Below are positions 44,623 to 54,870 of a stretch of DNA of 64,000 bases, one piece after another. The position numbers and the translations under genes are program-made. The notes under the pieces are model-generated. The model searched no databases and was not told the DNA's origin. It saw only the letters and a list, made by a program, of their open reading frames with translations. Source of the stretch: Agromyces agglutinans (GTDB lineage Bacteria > Actinomycetota > Actinomycetes > Actinomycetales > Microbacteriaceae); NCBI RefSeq assembly GCF_009647605.1, contig NZ_WJIF01000002.1, forward strand, positions 186,001-250,000. Direction: 5' to 3'. The first letter of the stretch is position 1; every line of letters begins with the position of its first letter.

Positions 44623-45348
44623 TCACAGAGTTGACGCCACGGGCCCGTCGATGCAGTCGAGGTAGCGGTCGACGACCAGGTCGACGAGCTCGGGCGCCGG
44701 GTCGTCGGCGTCGAGCAGCGGTCGCGTGATCAGGTCGCCGCCGCCCTTCGCCGCGAGGTCCTGGAAGTAGCCCGGCGCGAGCAGATAGCTCGAGACGAGG
44801 ACGCGGTCGTGCGCGGCGCGCGCCGCTTCGACCGCCGTGTGCAGGCGGGGTTCGGCGGCGGCGAGGAAGCCGACGACGACGGGCCGGCCGAGTTGCTCGG
44901 CCAGCATGGATGCCTCGCGCCGGCAGTCCTCGTTCGCCCGCTCGTCGCTCGAACCGGCCACGGCGAGCACGACGGCGTCGGCGGCGCGCGCGCCGGAGGC
45001 ATCCGCCCGCAGTTCGCCGAGCCGGCGCGCGAGCACGCGGGCCAGCCGCGGATCGGGACCGAGCGCGGCGGCGAGGTGCACCTCGGGATGCGCGGCGGTC
45101 GCCTCGGTCAGGTCGACGTGCACGTGGTAGCCCGCCGACAGCAGCAGCGGCACGACGACGACCGGCGATCCGGCCGGCAGCGCGGCGAGGGATGCCTCGA
45201 CGTCGGGGTCCTGCACGTCGACGTGGCCGAGCCGCACCGTGACGTCGGGGAGCCGTACCGCGACGGCGTCGACCAGGCGGCGCACCGCGTCCTGCCCGGC
45301 GAGCGAGGCGGTGCCGTGCGAGATCGCGAGGAGCGCCGGGGTCGTCAT
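44623..45348 (-). CDS. Sirohydrochlorin chelatase (CbiX/SirB-like)
   Basis: The 241-residue protein has two tandem CbiX-like halves: LLAISHGTASLAGQDAVRRL with the metal-site His (residue 11) at the N-terminus, VPLLLSAGYHVHVDL (about 85), and a second half from VVLAVAGSSDERANEDCRRE with VSSYLLAPGYFQDL. It should insert Fe2+ into sirohydrochlorin to finish siroheme. The 95-nt gap to sir contains a likely new promoter, so it may be a separate transcript or the first gene of the operon. Confidence 0.9.
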   Translation of the reverse strand: MTTPALLAISHGTASLAGQDAVRRLVDAVAVRLPDVTVRLGHVDVQDPDVEASLAALPAGSPVVVVPLLLSAGYHVHVDLTEATAAHPEVHLAAALGPDPRLARVLARRLGELRADASGARAADAVVLAVAGSSDERANEDCRREASMLAEQLGRPVVVGFLAAAEPRLHTAVEAARAAHDRVLVSSYLLAPGYFQDLAAKGGGDLITRPLLDADDPAPELVDLVVDRYLDCIDGPVASTL

Positions 45349-45380
45349 GCCCCTATTGTGCCGCGCAGCTGCCGCCGGCC

Positions 45381-45447
45381 GCGTTCACGCGCCGCCGCTC
45401 GACGCGCCGCCGCTCGACGCGCCGCCGCTCGCGTTCACGCGCCGCCG
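45381..45447. repeat. 15-bp tandem repeat within a longer direct repeat
   Basis: GCCGCCGCTCGACGC occurs at 45391-45405 and 45406-45420, with a 10-bp partial copy after it. The array is flanked by GCGTTCACGCGCCGCCG at 45381 and 45431. The second flank reaches into the last codons of the MFS gene, so repeat growth has shaped that C-terminus. Confidence 0.9.
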
Positions 45448-46871
45448 GCCGGCACGCGCTCCCCGAGCGCGCCCGCCGCTTGCCGCGTCGCCTTCACCGG
45501 GATCAGCAGCACGAGGCCCAGCGCGAGCACGAGCACGATGCCGAGGATGCCGAAGTACGGCGCCCCGCCGATGATGACGAACAGCGAGAACGCCGTCGGC
45601 GCGAGGAAGCTGACCGCGCGCCCCGTCGTCGCGTAGAGGCCGAACACCTCGCCCTCGCGGCCGGGCGGGATGAGCCGGCCGAGGAACGAGCGGCTCGCCG
45701 ACTGCGCCGGGCCGACGAACAGGCACAGCGCGAGACCGGCCGTCCAGAACACGATCTGGCCGCCGTCGTGCAGCAGGAACACGAGCGAACCGCTGATGAC
45801 GAGGCCGATGAGGGCCGCGACGATCACGGGCTTCGCGCCGAGCCGGTCGTCGAGTGCGCCGACCGCGATCGTCGAGATGCCCGCGACCACGTTCGCCGCG
45901 ATCGCGAACACGATCACCTCGCCCGCCGAGAATCCGAAGACGGATGCCGCGAGCACGCCGCCGAACGTGAACACCCCGGCCAGCCCGTCGCGGAACACCG
46001 CGCTCGCGAGCAGGAACCACACCGTGTTGCGCTCCTCGCGCCAGAGCCGTGCGATGTCGCGTCCGAGCCGCGCGTACGAGGCGAAGAACCCGACGCGGTC
46101 GCGCGCCGCGCCGGCCGGCGGGCGGAACTCGGGCACCGCGAAGAACACCGGCAGCGCGAACAGGCCGAACCACAGTGCGGAGACGATCATGGCGACGCGA
46201 ACGTCGAGGCCGCCCTCGCCCGTGACGCCGAACAGGCCGACCTCGGGCTGGATGAAGCCGAAGTACACGACGAGCAGCAGCACGATGCCGCCGACGTACC
46301 CCATGCCCCAGCCGAAGCCCGAGACCTTGCCGATCGATCGTGGGGTCGAGACCTGCACGAGCATCGCGTTGTAGTTGACGCCGGCGAACTCGAAGAACAC
46401 GTTGCCGGCCGCGACCAGCGCGAGACCGAGCAGCAGGTACGCCGGGTCGGGTTGCACGAAGAACATCGCCAGCGTGATCGCGACGACGATGTACGTGTTC
46501 ACGGCGAGCCAGAACTTGCGCCGGCCGCTCGTGTCGGAACGCTGCCCGGTCACCGGCGCGAGCACCGCGATCAGCAGGCCCGCGATCGCGAGCGCCCAGC
46601 CGAGCTGCGCCTCGACCGTGCCCGTCGGGCCGAACGACTCGCTCGTCAGGTACACCGTGAACACGAACGTCGTCACGACCGCGTTGAACGAGGCCGAGCC
46701 CCAGTCCCACAGGCCCCAGGCGAGGATCCGGCCCTTGCGCGCGCCCGCCTCCTGCACCGCCTCGACCTGCTCGGTCGAGACGCCGATGGTCGCCGCCGCG
46801 CCGTCGGGCGGTGTCAGCGGGGTCGGCGGGAAGTTGCGCGGCGGTTCGGTCGGGGCGTTCGGGTCGGTCAT
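45435..46871 (-). CDS. MFS transporter, UMF1/Atg22-like family
   Basis: The 478-residue protein has about 12 membrane segments and the family's opening LAWGLWDWGSASFNAVVTTFVFTVY (about residues 52-76), then SDTSGRRKFWL in the loop after the second helix and VNYNAMLVQVSTP. Substrates for bacterial members are unknown; yeast Atg22 exports amino acids from the vacuole. The start at 46871 follows the alignment with MTDPNAPTEP; the frame is open 20 codons further. Confidence 0.9.
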   Translation of the reverse strand: MTDPNAPTEPPRNFPPTPLTPPDGAAATIGVSTEQVEAVQEAGARKGRILAWGLWDWGSASFNAVVTTFVFTVYLTSESFGPTGTVEAQLGWALAIAGLLIAVLAPVTGQRSDTSGRRKFWLAVNTYIVVAITLAMFFVQPDPAYLLLGLALVAAGNVFFEFAGVNYNAMLVQVSTPRSIGKVSGFGWGMGYVGGIVLLLVVYFGFIQPEVGLFGVTGEGGLDVRVAMIVSALWFGLFALPVFFAVPEFRPPAGAARDRVGFFASYARLGRDIARLWREERNTVWFLLASAVFRDGLAGVFTFGGVLAASVFGFSAGEVIVFAIAANVVAGISTIAVGALDDRLGAKPVIVAALIGLVISGSLVFLLHDGGQIVFWTAGLALCLFVGPAQSASRSFLGRLIPPGREGEVFGLYATTGRAVSFLAPTAFSLFVIIGGAPYFGILGIVLVLALGLVLLIPVKATRQAAGALGERVPAGGA

Positions 46872-46908
46872 GTCGGCAGTCTCATTCCGTCGGGTGAACG
46901 AACGATGA

Positions 46909-46934
46909 CGGATGCCGCGTGGCCGAGGCATCCG
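46909..46934. terminator. GGATGCC-type hairpin between RIO kinase and MFS genes
   Basis: CGGATGCC (46909-46916) and GGCATCCG (46927-46934) form an 8-bp stem with a 10-nt loop, 70 nt after the RIO kinase stop. A terminator role is possible. Confidence 0.45.
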
Positions 46935-47003
46935 CCGGCCGTGCCGCCGAAGCGGGCGGTCGATCGTCGGCGATCTGCGCGGAACACTACCGGGTCGGAT
47001 GCC

Positions 47004-47903
47004 TCACCACCCGCCGATCTCGCCCACGAGCTCGCCGAACAGCTCCTCGGCGTCGCACTCGAGCCGTTGGCGGGTGAACCAGGTGCACATGTTCACGCAG
47101 TCGCGATGCAGCAGGTCGAAGCCGCTCGGGTTCGCGATGAGGTCGATCACCTGCGGCAGGTCGATGACCACGAGGCGGCCGTCGTCCACGAGCGCGTTGT
47201 ACGGCGACAGGTCGCCGTGCGCGAGGCCCGCGCGGGCGAGGATCCGCATGAAGTCGACAACCTGGTGGAAGAGATCGCGGAGCGCCGGGGCATCCGCCCG
47301 CACCTGCGCGAGTCGCGGCGCGGCGACGCGACCGTCGCCGACGAACTCCATCAGCACCTCGGTCTGGCTCACCTGCACCGGGTAGGGAACGGATGCGCCG
47401 AGCTGCCACAGCCGCGACAGCGCCTCGAACTCGGCGCTCGCCCACTGCACGCGCGCGACCTCGCGGCCGAACGTGGTGCCCGCCTTGACGGCGCGCGCGT
47501 CGCGGCTGCGGCGCGTGCCGCGGCCCTCGGTGTAGATCGCCGACCGGTGGAAGTCGCTGTGCTCGCTGCCGCGGTACCGCTTCGCGGCCAGCAGTACGCG
47601 CTGCCCGACGGCGTCGGGCCCGGCGTGCGGAGAGCCCGGCACCGCGCGTTCGATGAGGTGGAGGTCGGCCTCCTTGCCGGTCTTGACGACGCCGAGCTCG
47701 GTGTCGATCGCGGCCGCGCTGGTCACGACCCAGTCGGGTCGGGGCAGCGGCCCGCGTTCGCTGGGCAGGGTCGCCGGCCACGTGGACCAGCGCTGGTCGT
47801 CACCGGGCTCCGCGTCCTGGAAGACGAGGGCGGGATCGGCGCCGAGCGACGCCGGGTCGAAGGGGTGCTCGAGGGAATCGTCGAGCGACGAGAGGAAGTT
47901 CAC
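47004..47903 (-). CDS. RIO1-family atypical serine protein kinase
   Basis: The 299-residue kinase has GVVKTGKEADLHLIER (about residue 72) as the nucleotide loop, LLAAKRYR with the ATP-binding Lys, and LAHGDLSPYNALVDDGRLVVIDLPQ (about 230-255) with the catalytic Asp and metal-binding Asp of RIO proteins. The GTG start at 47903 has AGGAG upstream. The role in actinobacteria is unclear; RIO1 proteins of archaea and eukaryotes act in ribosome maturation. A 20-codon frame sits just upstream on the same strand. Confidence 0.92.
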   Translation of the reverse strand: MNFLSSLDDSLEHPFDPASLGADPALVFQDAEPGDDQRWSTWPATLPSERGPLPRPDWVVTSAAAIDTELGVVKTGKEADLHLIERAVPGSPHAGPDAVGQRVLLAAKRYRGSEHSDFHRSAIYTEGRGTRRSRDARAVKAGTTFGREVARVQWASAEFEALSRLWQLGASVPYPVQVSQTEVLMEFVGDGRVAAPRLAQVRADAPALRDLFHQVVDFMRILARAGLAHGDLSPYNALVDDGRLVVIDLPQVIDLIANPSGFDLLHRDCVNMCTWFTRQRLECDAEELFGELVGEIGGW

Positions 47904-47941
47904 GGTGGGTTGCTCCTGATGGGGAGGCCACCGTGCGACGA

Positions 47942-48004
47942 CTAGCGGCGGGCGGCCTCGAGGGAAGGGATGTCTGCTGAGCGCTCGACAACGACAGCGT
48001 TCAT
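47942..48004 (-). CDS. Possible 20-residue leader peptide upstream of the RIO kinase
   Basis: On the minus strand ATG at 48004 opens MNAVVVERSADIPSLEAARR and stops at TAG, 38 nt before the RIO kinase GTG. GGGAGTG precedes the ATG at the right distance. Nothing else shows it is translated, and there is no amino-acid run or stem-loop that would make it an attenuator. Confidence 0.4.
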   Translation of the reverse strand: MNAVVVERSADIPSLEAARR

Positions 48005-48127
48005 GGCTCACTCCCTTCGACTCGTTCCACTGCGGCCCTGTGCCTCTTCGGCCCGACGGCTCGCATGAGTGGATGCCGCACCCGCGGCCTGCACGAGGCT
48101 ACGCCCTCGCGCGCCGCACGTAAAGCA

Positions 48128-48173
48128 CTCCCCCTTCCTTCCCTTCCCCCTCCTTCCCTTCCCCCTTCCTTTC
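48128..48173. other. 46-nt homopyrimidine/homopurine tract
   Basis: All 46 bases are C or T on the plus strand, built of CCCTTCC-like units. The tract sits in the 337-nt non-coding region between the RIO kinase and the AbiEi-like gene and adjoins the palindrome at 48172. Such tracts can form triplex or A-form structures and slip in replication. Confidence 0.9.
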
Positions 48174-48230
48174 GAGTGTCCAGTTGGGGCGGGTTCTGCG
48201 AGCCGAAACCCGCACCAACTGGACACTCGA
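48172..48230. repeat. Palindromic element A (CGAGTGTCCAGTT family)
   Basis: Arms of 24 bp (TCGAGTGTCCAGTTGGGGCG... and its complement) at 48172-48195 and 48207-48230 pair with a single mismatch across an 11-nt loop. It lies 12 nt after the stop of the AbiEi/DUF559-like gene. No U-tract follows on the minus strand. Confidence 0.93.
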
Positions 48231-48241
48231 TCCGCCGAGGC

Positions 48242-49141
48242 CTACGCGAGCTCGCTGCGCGAGGCGAGGGCCAGGGCGAGATCGCCGAATGCGCGCTCCC
48301 GGTTCGAGCGCGCCCCGACTCGGATGACGATCCATCCGGCGCTCGCGAGGGCGCTCAGCCGTTCGAGGTCGCGCGCGAACTGCAACGTATCGGTGCGGTG
48401 ATGATCGCCCTCGTACTCCATGAGCACCTTCTCGCGACGGAATACCAGGTCGCCGTAGACGCGACCCGTGGGCAGGTCGATCGGACCGTTGCATTCGGGC
48501 TCGGGAAAGCCGCGCCGGATCACGTCGAGCCGGAGCAGGCTTTCGCGACGAGAAGCGGACCCGGGCCGGATGTCTCGCCGCGCACGGTCGCGGGCGAGCG
48601 TGCCGCGCGACCCGCGGTGCCGGTCGATCGCCGCGTCGAGCTCCTCGACGCGAATGAGCGGCCGGGGCCAGCCGAGCAACCGGTCGCCGGCTGCGACGAG
48701 GTCGTCGTGCGAGAACGCGGGGCCGCGCATCGAGGCGAGCTGGCACCAGGCGTCTGCGGCGGAGACGGTTCGCACGCCCTGCCGTGAGCGGATCTCGATG
48801 CGCGAGGCATCCAGTCGATGACCGACGATGCCGCGCATGCGGGGCTCGCGCCCGCTGAGCGCGGACACGTGCAGCGGCGACTCGCGCATCGACGGCAACG
48901 GCAGGCCGAAGAGCTCGGCGGCCGTGACGTGGCTGAACGCATGCGCCGACGGCATTCTCGTGGCGTACGCCCGGCAGCGGTCGACCGCGTCTTGGGCGAG
49001 CACGGGCGATCGGACGCCGCGGAAGGGCCGCTCCAAGTCGTTCGCGCGCAGTCGGCTCCGGCTGACTCCCGCCTCCGTCGCCTGACGAACGGTGAACGGC
49101 CGGAAGGCGAGCTCGAAGGGGAGCGGAGCACGGCGGGTCAT
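48242..49141 (-). CDS. AbiEi-like/DUF559 protein with putative PD-(D/E)xK nuclease domain
   Basis: The 299-residue protein has an N-terminal region like the helix-turn-helix of AbiEi-type antitoxins (FTVRQATEAGVSRSRLRANDL, then FRGVRSPV, about residues 13-45). The C-terminal DUF559/Vsr-like part carries a plausible nuclease core (GDLVFRREKVLMEYEGDHH, about 225-243, followed by RDLERLSALASAGWIVIRV). These proteins are frequent in actinobacteria and lack a known role. No partner toxin is adjacent. It is bracketed by two copies of one palindromic repeat. The start is ATG 49141; no strong ribosome binding site is seen. Confidence 0.82.
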   Translation of the reverse strand: MTRRAPLPFELAFRPFTVRQATEAGVSRSRLRANDLERPFRGVRSPVLAQDAVDRCRAYATRMPSAHAFSHVTAAELFGLPLPSMRESPLHVSALSGREPRMRGIVGHRLDASRIEIRSRQGVRTVSAADAWCQLASMRGPAFSHDDLVAAGDRLLGWPRPLIRVEELDAAIDRHRGSRGTLARDRARRDIRPGSASRRESLLRLDVIRRGFPEPECNGPIDLPTGRVYGDLVFRREKVLMEYEGDHHRTDTLQFARDLERLSALASAGWIVIRVGARSNRERAFGDLALALASRSELA

Positions 49142-49287
49142 CTGCCCAGCGTGGGCCCGGACCACCCCCGGGCGGCGGGCCGGCTCGAGTGCGTGGGCCG
49201 GTCTCGCACGCTGCTCCGTGTGGAGGAGTACACCCACTCGGCCCGTTGGCTCGACCGCGGGCTGAGCGTTCGGGCTTCACTCGCCGG

Positions 49288-49344
49288 CGAGTGTCCAGTT
49301 CTGGTGAGTCGCGGCGGGCATGACCCGCTCGAACTGGACACTCG
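49288..49344. repeat. Palindromic element B (CGAGTGTCCAGTT family)
   Basis: CGAGTGTCCAGTTC (49288-49301) pairs perfectly with 49331-49344, and inside it GCGGG/CCCGC forms a second stem. The outer arm is shared with element A at 48172. It lies 20 nt after the stop of the lipoprotein gene at 49364 and 147 nt before the AbiEi-like start. Confidence 0.92.
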
Positions 49345-49363
49345 ACGGGTGCCCGAGCTCCGG

Positions 49364-49942
49364 TCAGCCCACGTCGGCCAGCGAGGTCACGAACTGGGCG
49401 CCGCTCACGAAGATGGTCGCCTCGTTCGCGTGGATCATGGCGGGGATGTAGTTCGCGTCGTAGTCGGCCGGCGCGACGATCGTGCCGGGCACGGGGTCGT
49501 CGGTCTCGGTCCAGCCCGCGACGAGCAGGGTCTGCTTGCGCGACTCCCAGTCGGAGTCGGCCTCTGGCAGCCGCACGACCCAGAACCCGATGTCGGAGTT
49601 CGGCTTGGCCCAGTGGCAGGAGAGGGCGCCCACCGCCACGAGCTCCTCCATGACAGGGCCGAGTGCGAAGGTCGGCTCGGGCCGGTAGGTCAGGCCCTCA
49701 GCGGCGAGGTCGGCGTACTCGGCCTCGGTCAGCACGGTGTCGCAGGTCGGCTCGGCGACGGGGGCGGGGGTCGCCGAGGGGTCGGCGGTCGGGGACTGCG
49801 ACGCCGAGGCCTCGGTGGCGGAGGACGGCTTGGGCGAGGCCGATGACGACGAGGTGCCGGGCGACGCGGTGCACGCCGCGAGCGCGACGAGCACCGAGGC
49901 GGCGAGCAGGGTCGATAGGGTCCGGCGGTGGAGGGGCGTCAT
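49364..49942 (-). CDS. Lipoprotein of unknown function
   Basis: The 192-residue protein has a signal peptide ending in lipobox LAAC (Cys at 24), a Ser/Thr/Ala/Pro-rich linker of about 40 residues, and a compact domain with two cysteines (TCDTVL and LSCHW) that may form a disulfide. I do not recognise the domain. The Ser-rich linker is usual for actinobacterial wall-facing lipoproteins. The start at 49942 gives the signal peptide a normal length. Element B of the palindromic family follows its stop. Confidence 0.8.
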   Translation of the reverse strand: MTPLHRRTLSTLLAASVLVALAACTASPGTSSSSASPKPSSATEASASQSPTADPSATPAPVAEPTCDTVLTEAEYADLAAEGLTYRPEPTFALGPVMEELVAVGALSCHWAKPNSDIGFWVVRLPEADSDWESRKQTLLVAGWTETDDPVPGTIVAPADYDANYIPAMIHANEATIFVSGAQFVTSLADVG

Positions 49943-50002
49943 GGCGTCACTGTAGGGGATGCCGCCCACTCGTGGGTCAGGGCTCTCCCCGATGCGCGGC
50001 GT

Positions 50003-51235
50003 TCAGCCCTCGGTCGCGAGCTGCCCGCAGGCGCCGTCGATCTCCTTGCCGCGCGTGTCGCGGATCGTGGTGGGGATGCCGGCGGCCTCGAGCCGGCGCA
50101 CGAACTCCCGCTGCACGTCGAGGTCGGACGCGGTCCAGATCGACCCCGGCGTCGGATTCAGGGGGATCGGGTTGACGTGCACCCAGCCGTGCCCGCGCTC
50201 GTTCAGCTTCTCGGCGAGCAGGTCGGCGCGCCAGCCGTGGTCGTTCATGTCCTTGATCAGTGCGTACTCGATCGAGACGCGGCGACCCGTCTTGTCGAAG
50301 TAGTCGCGCGCGGCGTCGAGCGCCTCGTCGACCTTCCAGCGCGAGTTCACGGGGATCAGCTCGTCGCGCAGGCCGTCGTCGGGCGCGTGCAGGCTCAGCG
50401 CGAACGTCACGGGGATGCCCTCGTTCGCGAGCTTGCCGATCGCCGGCACGAGGCCGACGGTCGAGACCGTGATGTTGCGGGCTGACATGCCGAGGCCGTT
50501 CGGGGCCGGGGCGACCATGGTGCGCACGGCCTGCATGATGCGCGCGTAGTTCGCGAGGGGCTCGCCCATGCCCATGAAGACGATGTTGGAGACGCGCTCC
50601 TGCGAGTGGTCGTCGCGCTTCTTGCCGCCCAGCGCGCCCGACGCGATGACCCGGTTGGCCTGCACGATCTGGTCGACGATCTCGGCGGCCGACATGTTGC
50701 GCGTGAGGCCCTGCTGGCCGGTCGCGCAGAACGGGCAGTTCATGCCGCAGCCGGCCTGGCTCGACACGCACAGCGTGATGCGGCCCGGATAGCGCATGAG
50801 CACCGACTCGACGAGCGCGCCGTCGTGCAGCTTCCAGAGGAACTTGATCGTGTCGCCGCGGTCGGTCTCGAGGCGCTTCACCTCGGTGAGCAGCGGCGGC
50901 AGCATGCCCGCGACCAGCTCTTCGCGGCCGGCGGCGGGGAGGTCGGTCATCTCGGCGGGGTCGGTGGTCCACCGTGTGTAGTAGTGCCGCGCGAGCTGCT
51001 TCACCCGGAAGCCGGGGAGGCCGAGCTCCTCGGCCTTGCCTTTCCACTCCTCTGGCTTCAGGTCGGCGAGGTGCACCGGCGGCTTGCCGCGCTTGGGCGA
51101 GGCGAACTGCAGCAGCGGCCGCCCGTCGGCGCCCTTCTGCTGCTGCCAGCCCTCGGTCGCAGGCCGTACCTGGCGCGCGCCGGTTCGGCGGATCGCCGGA
51201 CGGGCGGGCTCGGCGGTCTCGAGATCGGCAGGCAT
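50003..51235 (-). CDS. rlmN: 23S rRNA (adenine-2503-C2)-methyltransferase, dual-specificity RlmN
   Basis: The 410-residue radical-SAM enzyme has the motif [11 protein letters not shown] (C-x3-C-x2-C, about residue 170), [26 protein letters not shown] and the late Cys in DGACGQLA that with a second Cys carries the methylene intermediate. It methylates A2503 of 23S rRNA and A37 of some tRNAs. I chose ATG 51235; an ATG ten codons upstream is possible, but a TACCCT -10 stands 6 nt before 51235, which suggests leaderless initiation here. Confidence 0.95.
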   Translation of the reverse strand: MPADLETAEPARPAIRRTGARQVRPATEGWQQQKGADGRPLLQFASPKRGKPPVHLADLKPEEWKGKAEELGLPGFRVKQLARHYYTRWTTDPAEMTDLPAAGREELVAGMLPPLLTEVKRLETDRGDTIKFLWKLHDGALVESVLMRYPGRITLCVSSQAGCGMNCPFCATGQQGLTRNMSAAEIVDQIVQANRVIASGALGGKKRDDHSQERVSNIVFMGMGEPLANYARIMQAVRTMVAPAPNGLGMSARNITVSTVGLVPAIGKLANEGIPVTFALSLHAPDDGLRDELIPVNSRWKVDEALDAARDYFDKTGRRVSIEYALIKDMNDHGWRADLLAEKLNERGHGWVHVNPIPLNPTPGSIWTASDLDVQREFVRRLEAAGIPTTIRDTRGKEIDGACGQLATEG

Positions 51236-51241
51236 CCCCTC

Positions 51242-51247
51242 AGGGTA
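51242..51247 (-). promoter_or_regulatory. Putative -10 element of a leaderless rlmN promoter
   Basis: On the minus strand TACCCT is followed by GAGGGG and then the ATG. If used, GAGGGG is too close to act as a ribosome binding site. Confidence 0.42.
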
Positions 51248-51303
51248 CGCGGGCTTGCCGAGCATCGGCTGGATGCGAGGATGCCTCGCCGGCCCGGCCG
51301 CCG

Positions 51304-52068
51304 TCAGGTCAGGAGGAAGTACGCCAGCGCGGCGAGGCCCACCGCGACGATGACGACGCGATACACGGCCTGGGGGATGCGCCGGCCGTAGCGGCCGCCG
51401 AGGGAGCCGCCGACGAACGAGCCGATCGCGATCGCGATCGCAGCGGGCCACGCGACCTCCGTCACCGACACGAACACGACGGCGGCCGCGACGTTCGCGA
51501 CCGCGGCCATCGCGTTCTTGTAGGCGTTCGCGCGCACCAGCGTTCCGGCCAGGGTGATCGACAGCAGGGCCAGCAGCAGCACGCCCTGCGCGGCGCCGAA
51601 GTAGCCGCCGTAGATCGCCGTGAGGCCCGCGACGGCAAGCGTCGCGCCCCGGTGATCGCGGTGGTCGCCGCCGGCCCCAGCGTGCCGGCGTGCGGTCCAG
51701 CGCTTGATGGCCGGGCCGAAGACCACGAGCAGCAGTGCGAGCACGATGAGCACGGGCACGATCACCTCGAACGCCTCGCCGGGCAGCAGCAGGAGCAGGA
51801 GCGCGCCCGCAGTGCCGCCGGCCGCCGAGAAGCAGAGGATGAGGGCGAGCCGGCGCCACTCGCCGGTGAACTCACGCCGGTTCGCCCAGGTCGCCGCGAG
51901 GGAGGCCGGAAGCACGCCCACGTTGTTGGTGACGTTCGCCAGAACGGGCGGATAACCGAAGGCGAGCAGCGCGGGGAAGGTCACGAGGGAGCCCGAGCCG
52001 ACGACCGCGTTGATGGCACCGGCGAGGACGCCCGCGAGACCGAGGACGAGGAACTCGACGGGGTTCAT
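51304..52068 (-). CDS. TSUP-family (TauE/SafE) membrane permease
   Basis: The 254-residue protein has eight hydrophobic segments with the repeated TSUP motifs [20 protein letters not shown] (about 24-43) and [17 protein letters not shown] (about 153-169), and [16 protein letters not shown] near the end. Members move sulfite, sulfoacetate or other small anions outward. The link to the sulfur operon 7 kb away is tempting but not supported by position. The start at 52068 fits the first membrane segment. One HAIR box lies 83 nt upstream, in the gap to dnaK. Confidence 0.88.
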   Translation of the reverse strand: MNPVEFLVLGLAGVLAGAINAVVGSGSLVTFPALLAFGYPPVLANVTNNVGVLPASLAATWANRREFTGEWRRLALILCFSAAGGTAGALLLLLLPGEAFEVIVPVLIVLALLLVVFGPAIKRWTARRHAGAGGDHRDHRGATLAVAGLTAIYGGYFGAAQGVLLLALLSITLAGTLVRANAYKNAMAAVANVAAAVVFVSVTEVAWPAAIAIAIGSFVGGSLGGRYGRRIPQAVYRVVIVAVGLAALAYFLLT

Positions 52069-52150
52069 CGGGTGCGGCGTCTTGCGAGGGGCATCCCACG
52101 ATTCAATCAGCCGCGGCCGCGCAGCCGGGAATACCGCCGCCGCGACCATA

Positions 52151-52171
52151 GTTGAGTCAACTGCACTCAAG
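52151..52171. promoter_or_regulatory. HAIR box 1 (HspR site)
   Basis: GTTGAGT-N7-ACTCAAG matches the HspR-binding inverted repeat (CTTGAGT-N7-ACTCAAG) in 13 of 14 positions. It lies about 190 nt before dnaK. Confidence 0.85.
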
Positions 52172-52186
52172 TTTCACCGTCTCAAC

Positions 52187-54216
<2,030 letters not shown>

Positions 54217-54218
54217 CC

Positions 54219-54857
54219 ATGGCAGACGAGCAGAACCACGACCACGAGGAGCCGGTGGTGCGCGACAAGCGCCGCATCGACCCCGACACCGGCGCGGTTC
54301 GCCAGCCCGAGGCCGAAGGGGCGCCCGAAGCGGGCGCCCCCGAGGCGGGCGGCGCGGGCGCCGAGGCATCCGGCCTGCCCGACGACGAGACCGAGCTGAC
54401 CGTCGACGACATCCTCAACGCCGCCCAAGCCGAGGTTTCCGAGCCGACCGACGAGCACCTCGCCGACCTCAAGCGGGTCACCGCCGAGTACGCGAACTAC
54501 CGCAAGCGCACCGAGGCGAACCGCGAGGTCGAGCGCGAGCGCGCGATCGGCCAGGCCGTCGCGGTGCTGCTGCCCGTGCTCGACGACCTCGACCGTGCCG
54601 AGAAGCACGGCGACCTCGAGGGCGACGCGCCGTTCGCGACGATCGCGGCCAAGCTGCGCGGCCAGGTCGAGAAGCTCGGCCTCAAGCCGTTCGGCGAGGT
54701 CGGCGAGCCGTTCGACCCGCAGCGGCACGAGGCGATCTTCCAGCAGCCCGCCGACGACGTCGAGGTCGACACCGTGGCCGATGTCGTAGAGACCGGGTAC
54801 ACCCTGGGCTCGACCCTCATCCGCGTCGCGAAGGTCGTCGTCAAGACGCCGGCCTGA
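54219..54857 (+). CDS. grpE: Nucleotide exchange factor GrpE
   Basis: The 212-residue protein has a disordered, acidic, Ala/Gly-rich N-terminus with GAPEAG repeats (about residues 30-50), then a coiled coil (LKRVTAEYANYRKRTEANRE) and a beta domain ending VETGYTLGSTLIRVAKVVVK, the GrpE C-terminal signature. It speeds ADP release from DnaK. It starts 2 nt after the dnaK stop, so the two are coupled. A REP-like element separates it from dnaJ. Confidence 0.98.
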   Translation: MADEQNHDHEEPVVRDKRRIDPDTGAVRQPEAEGAPEAGAPEAGGAGAEASGLPDDETELTVDDILNAAQAEVSEPTDEHLADLKRVTAEYANYRKRTEANREVERERAIGQAVAVLLPVLDDLDRAEKHGDLEGDAPFATIAAKLRGQVEKLGLKPFGEVGEPFDPQRHEAIFQQPADDVEVDTVADVVETGYTLGSTLIRVAKVVVKTPA

Positions 54858-54870
54858 TGACCATTCCGGC

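Noticed and set aside
45381..45447. 15-bp tandem repeat considered as a CRISPR or attachment site
   Set aside because: No spacers, no integrase, and the repeats are simple GC-rich slippage products.
48172..48230. Element A considered as a standard Rho-independent terminator
   Set aside because: The stem is long and perfect but no run of U follows on the minus strand, and the second copy has the same lack. A repeat family explains the shared arms better.
48242..49141. AbiEi-like gene considered as half of an AbiE toxin-antitoxin system
   Set aside because: No AbiEii-like nucleotidyltransferase gene is adjacent on either side; the neighbour is an ordinary lipoprotein gene.
51304..52068. TSUP permease considered as a member of the HspR regulon because HAIR box 1 lies in its upstream gap
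   Set aside because: The box is 83 nt from its start with no promoter visible on that strand, while dnaK has a clear -35 next to the second box. Shared control is possible but not supported.
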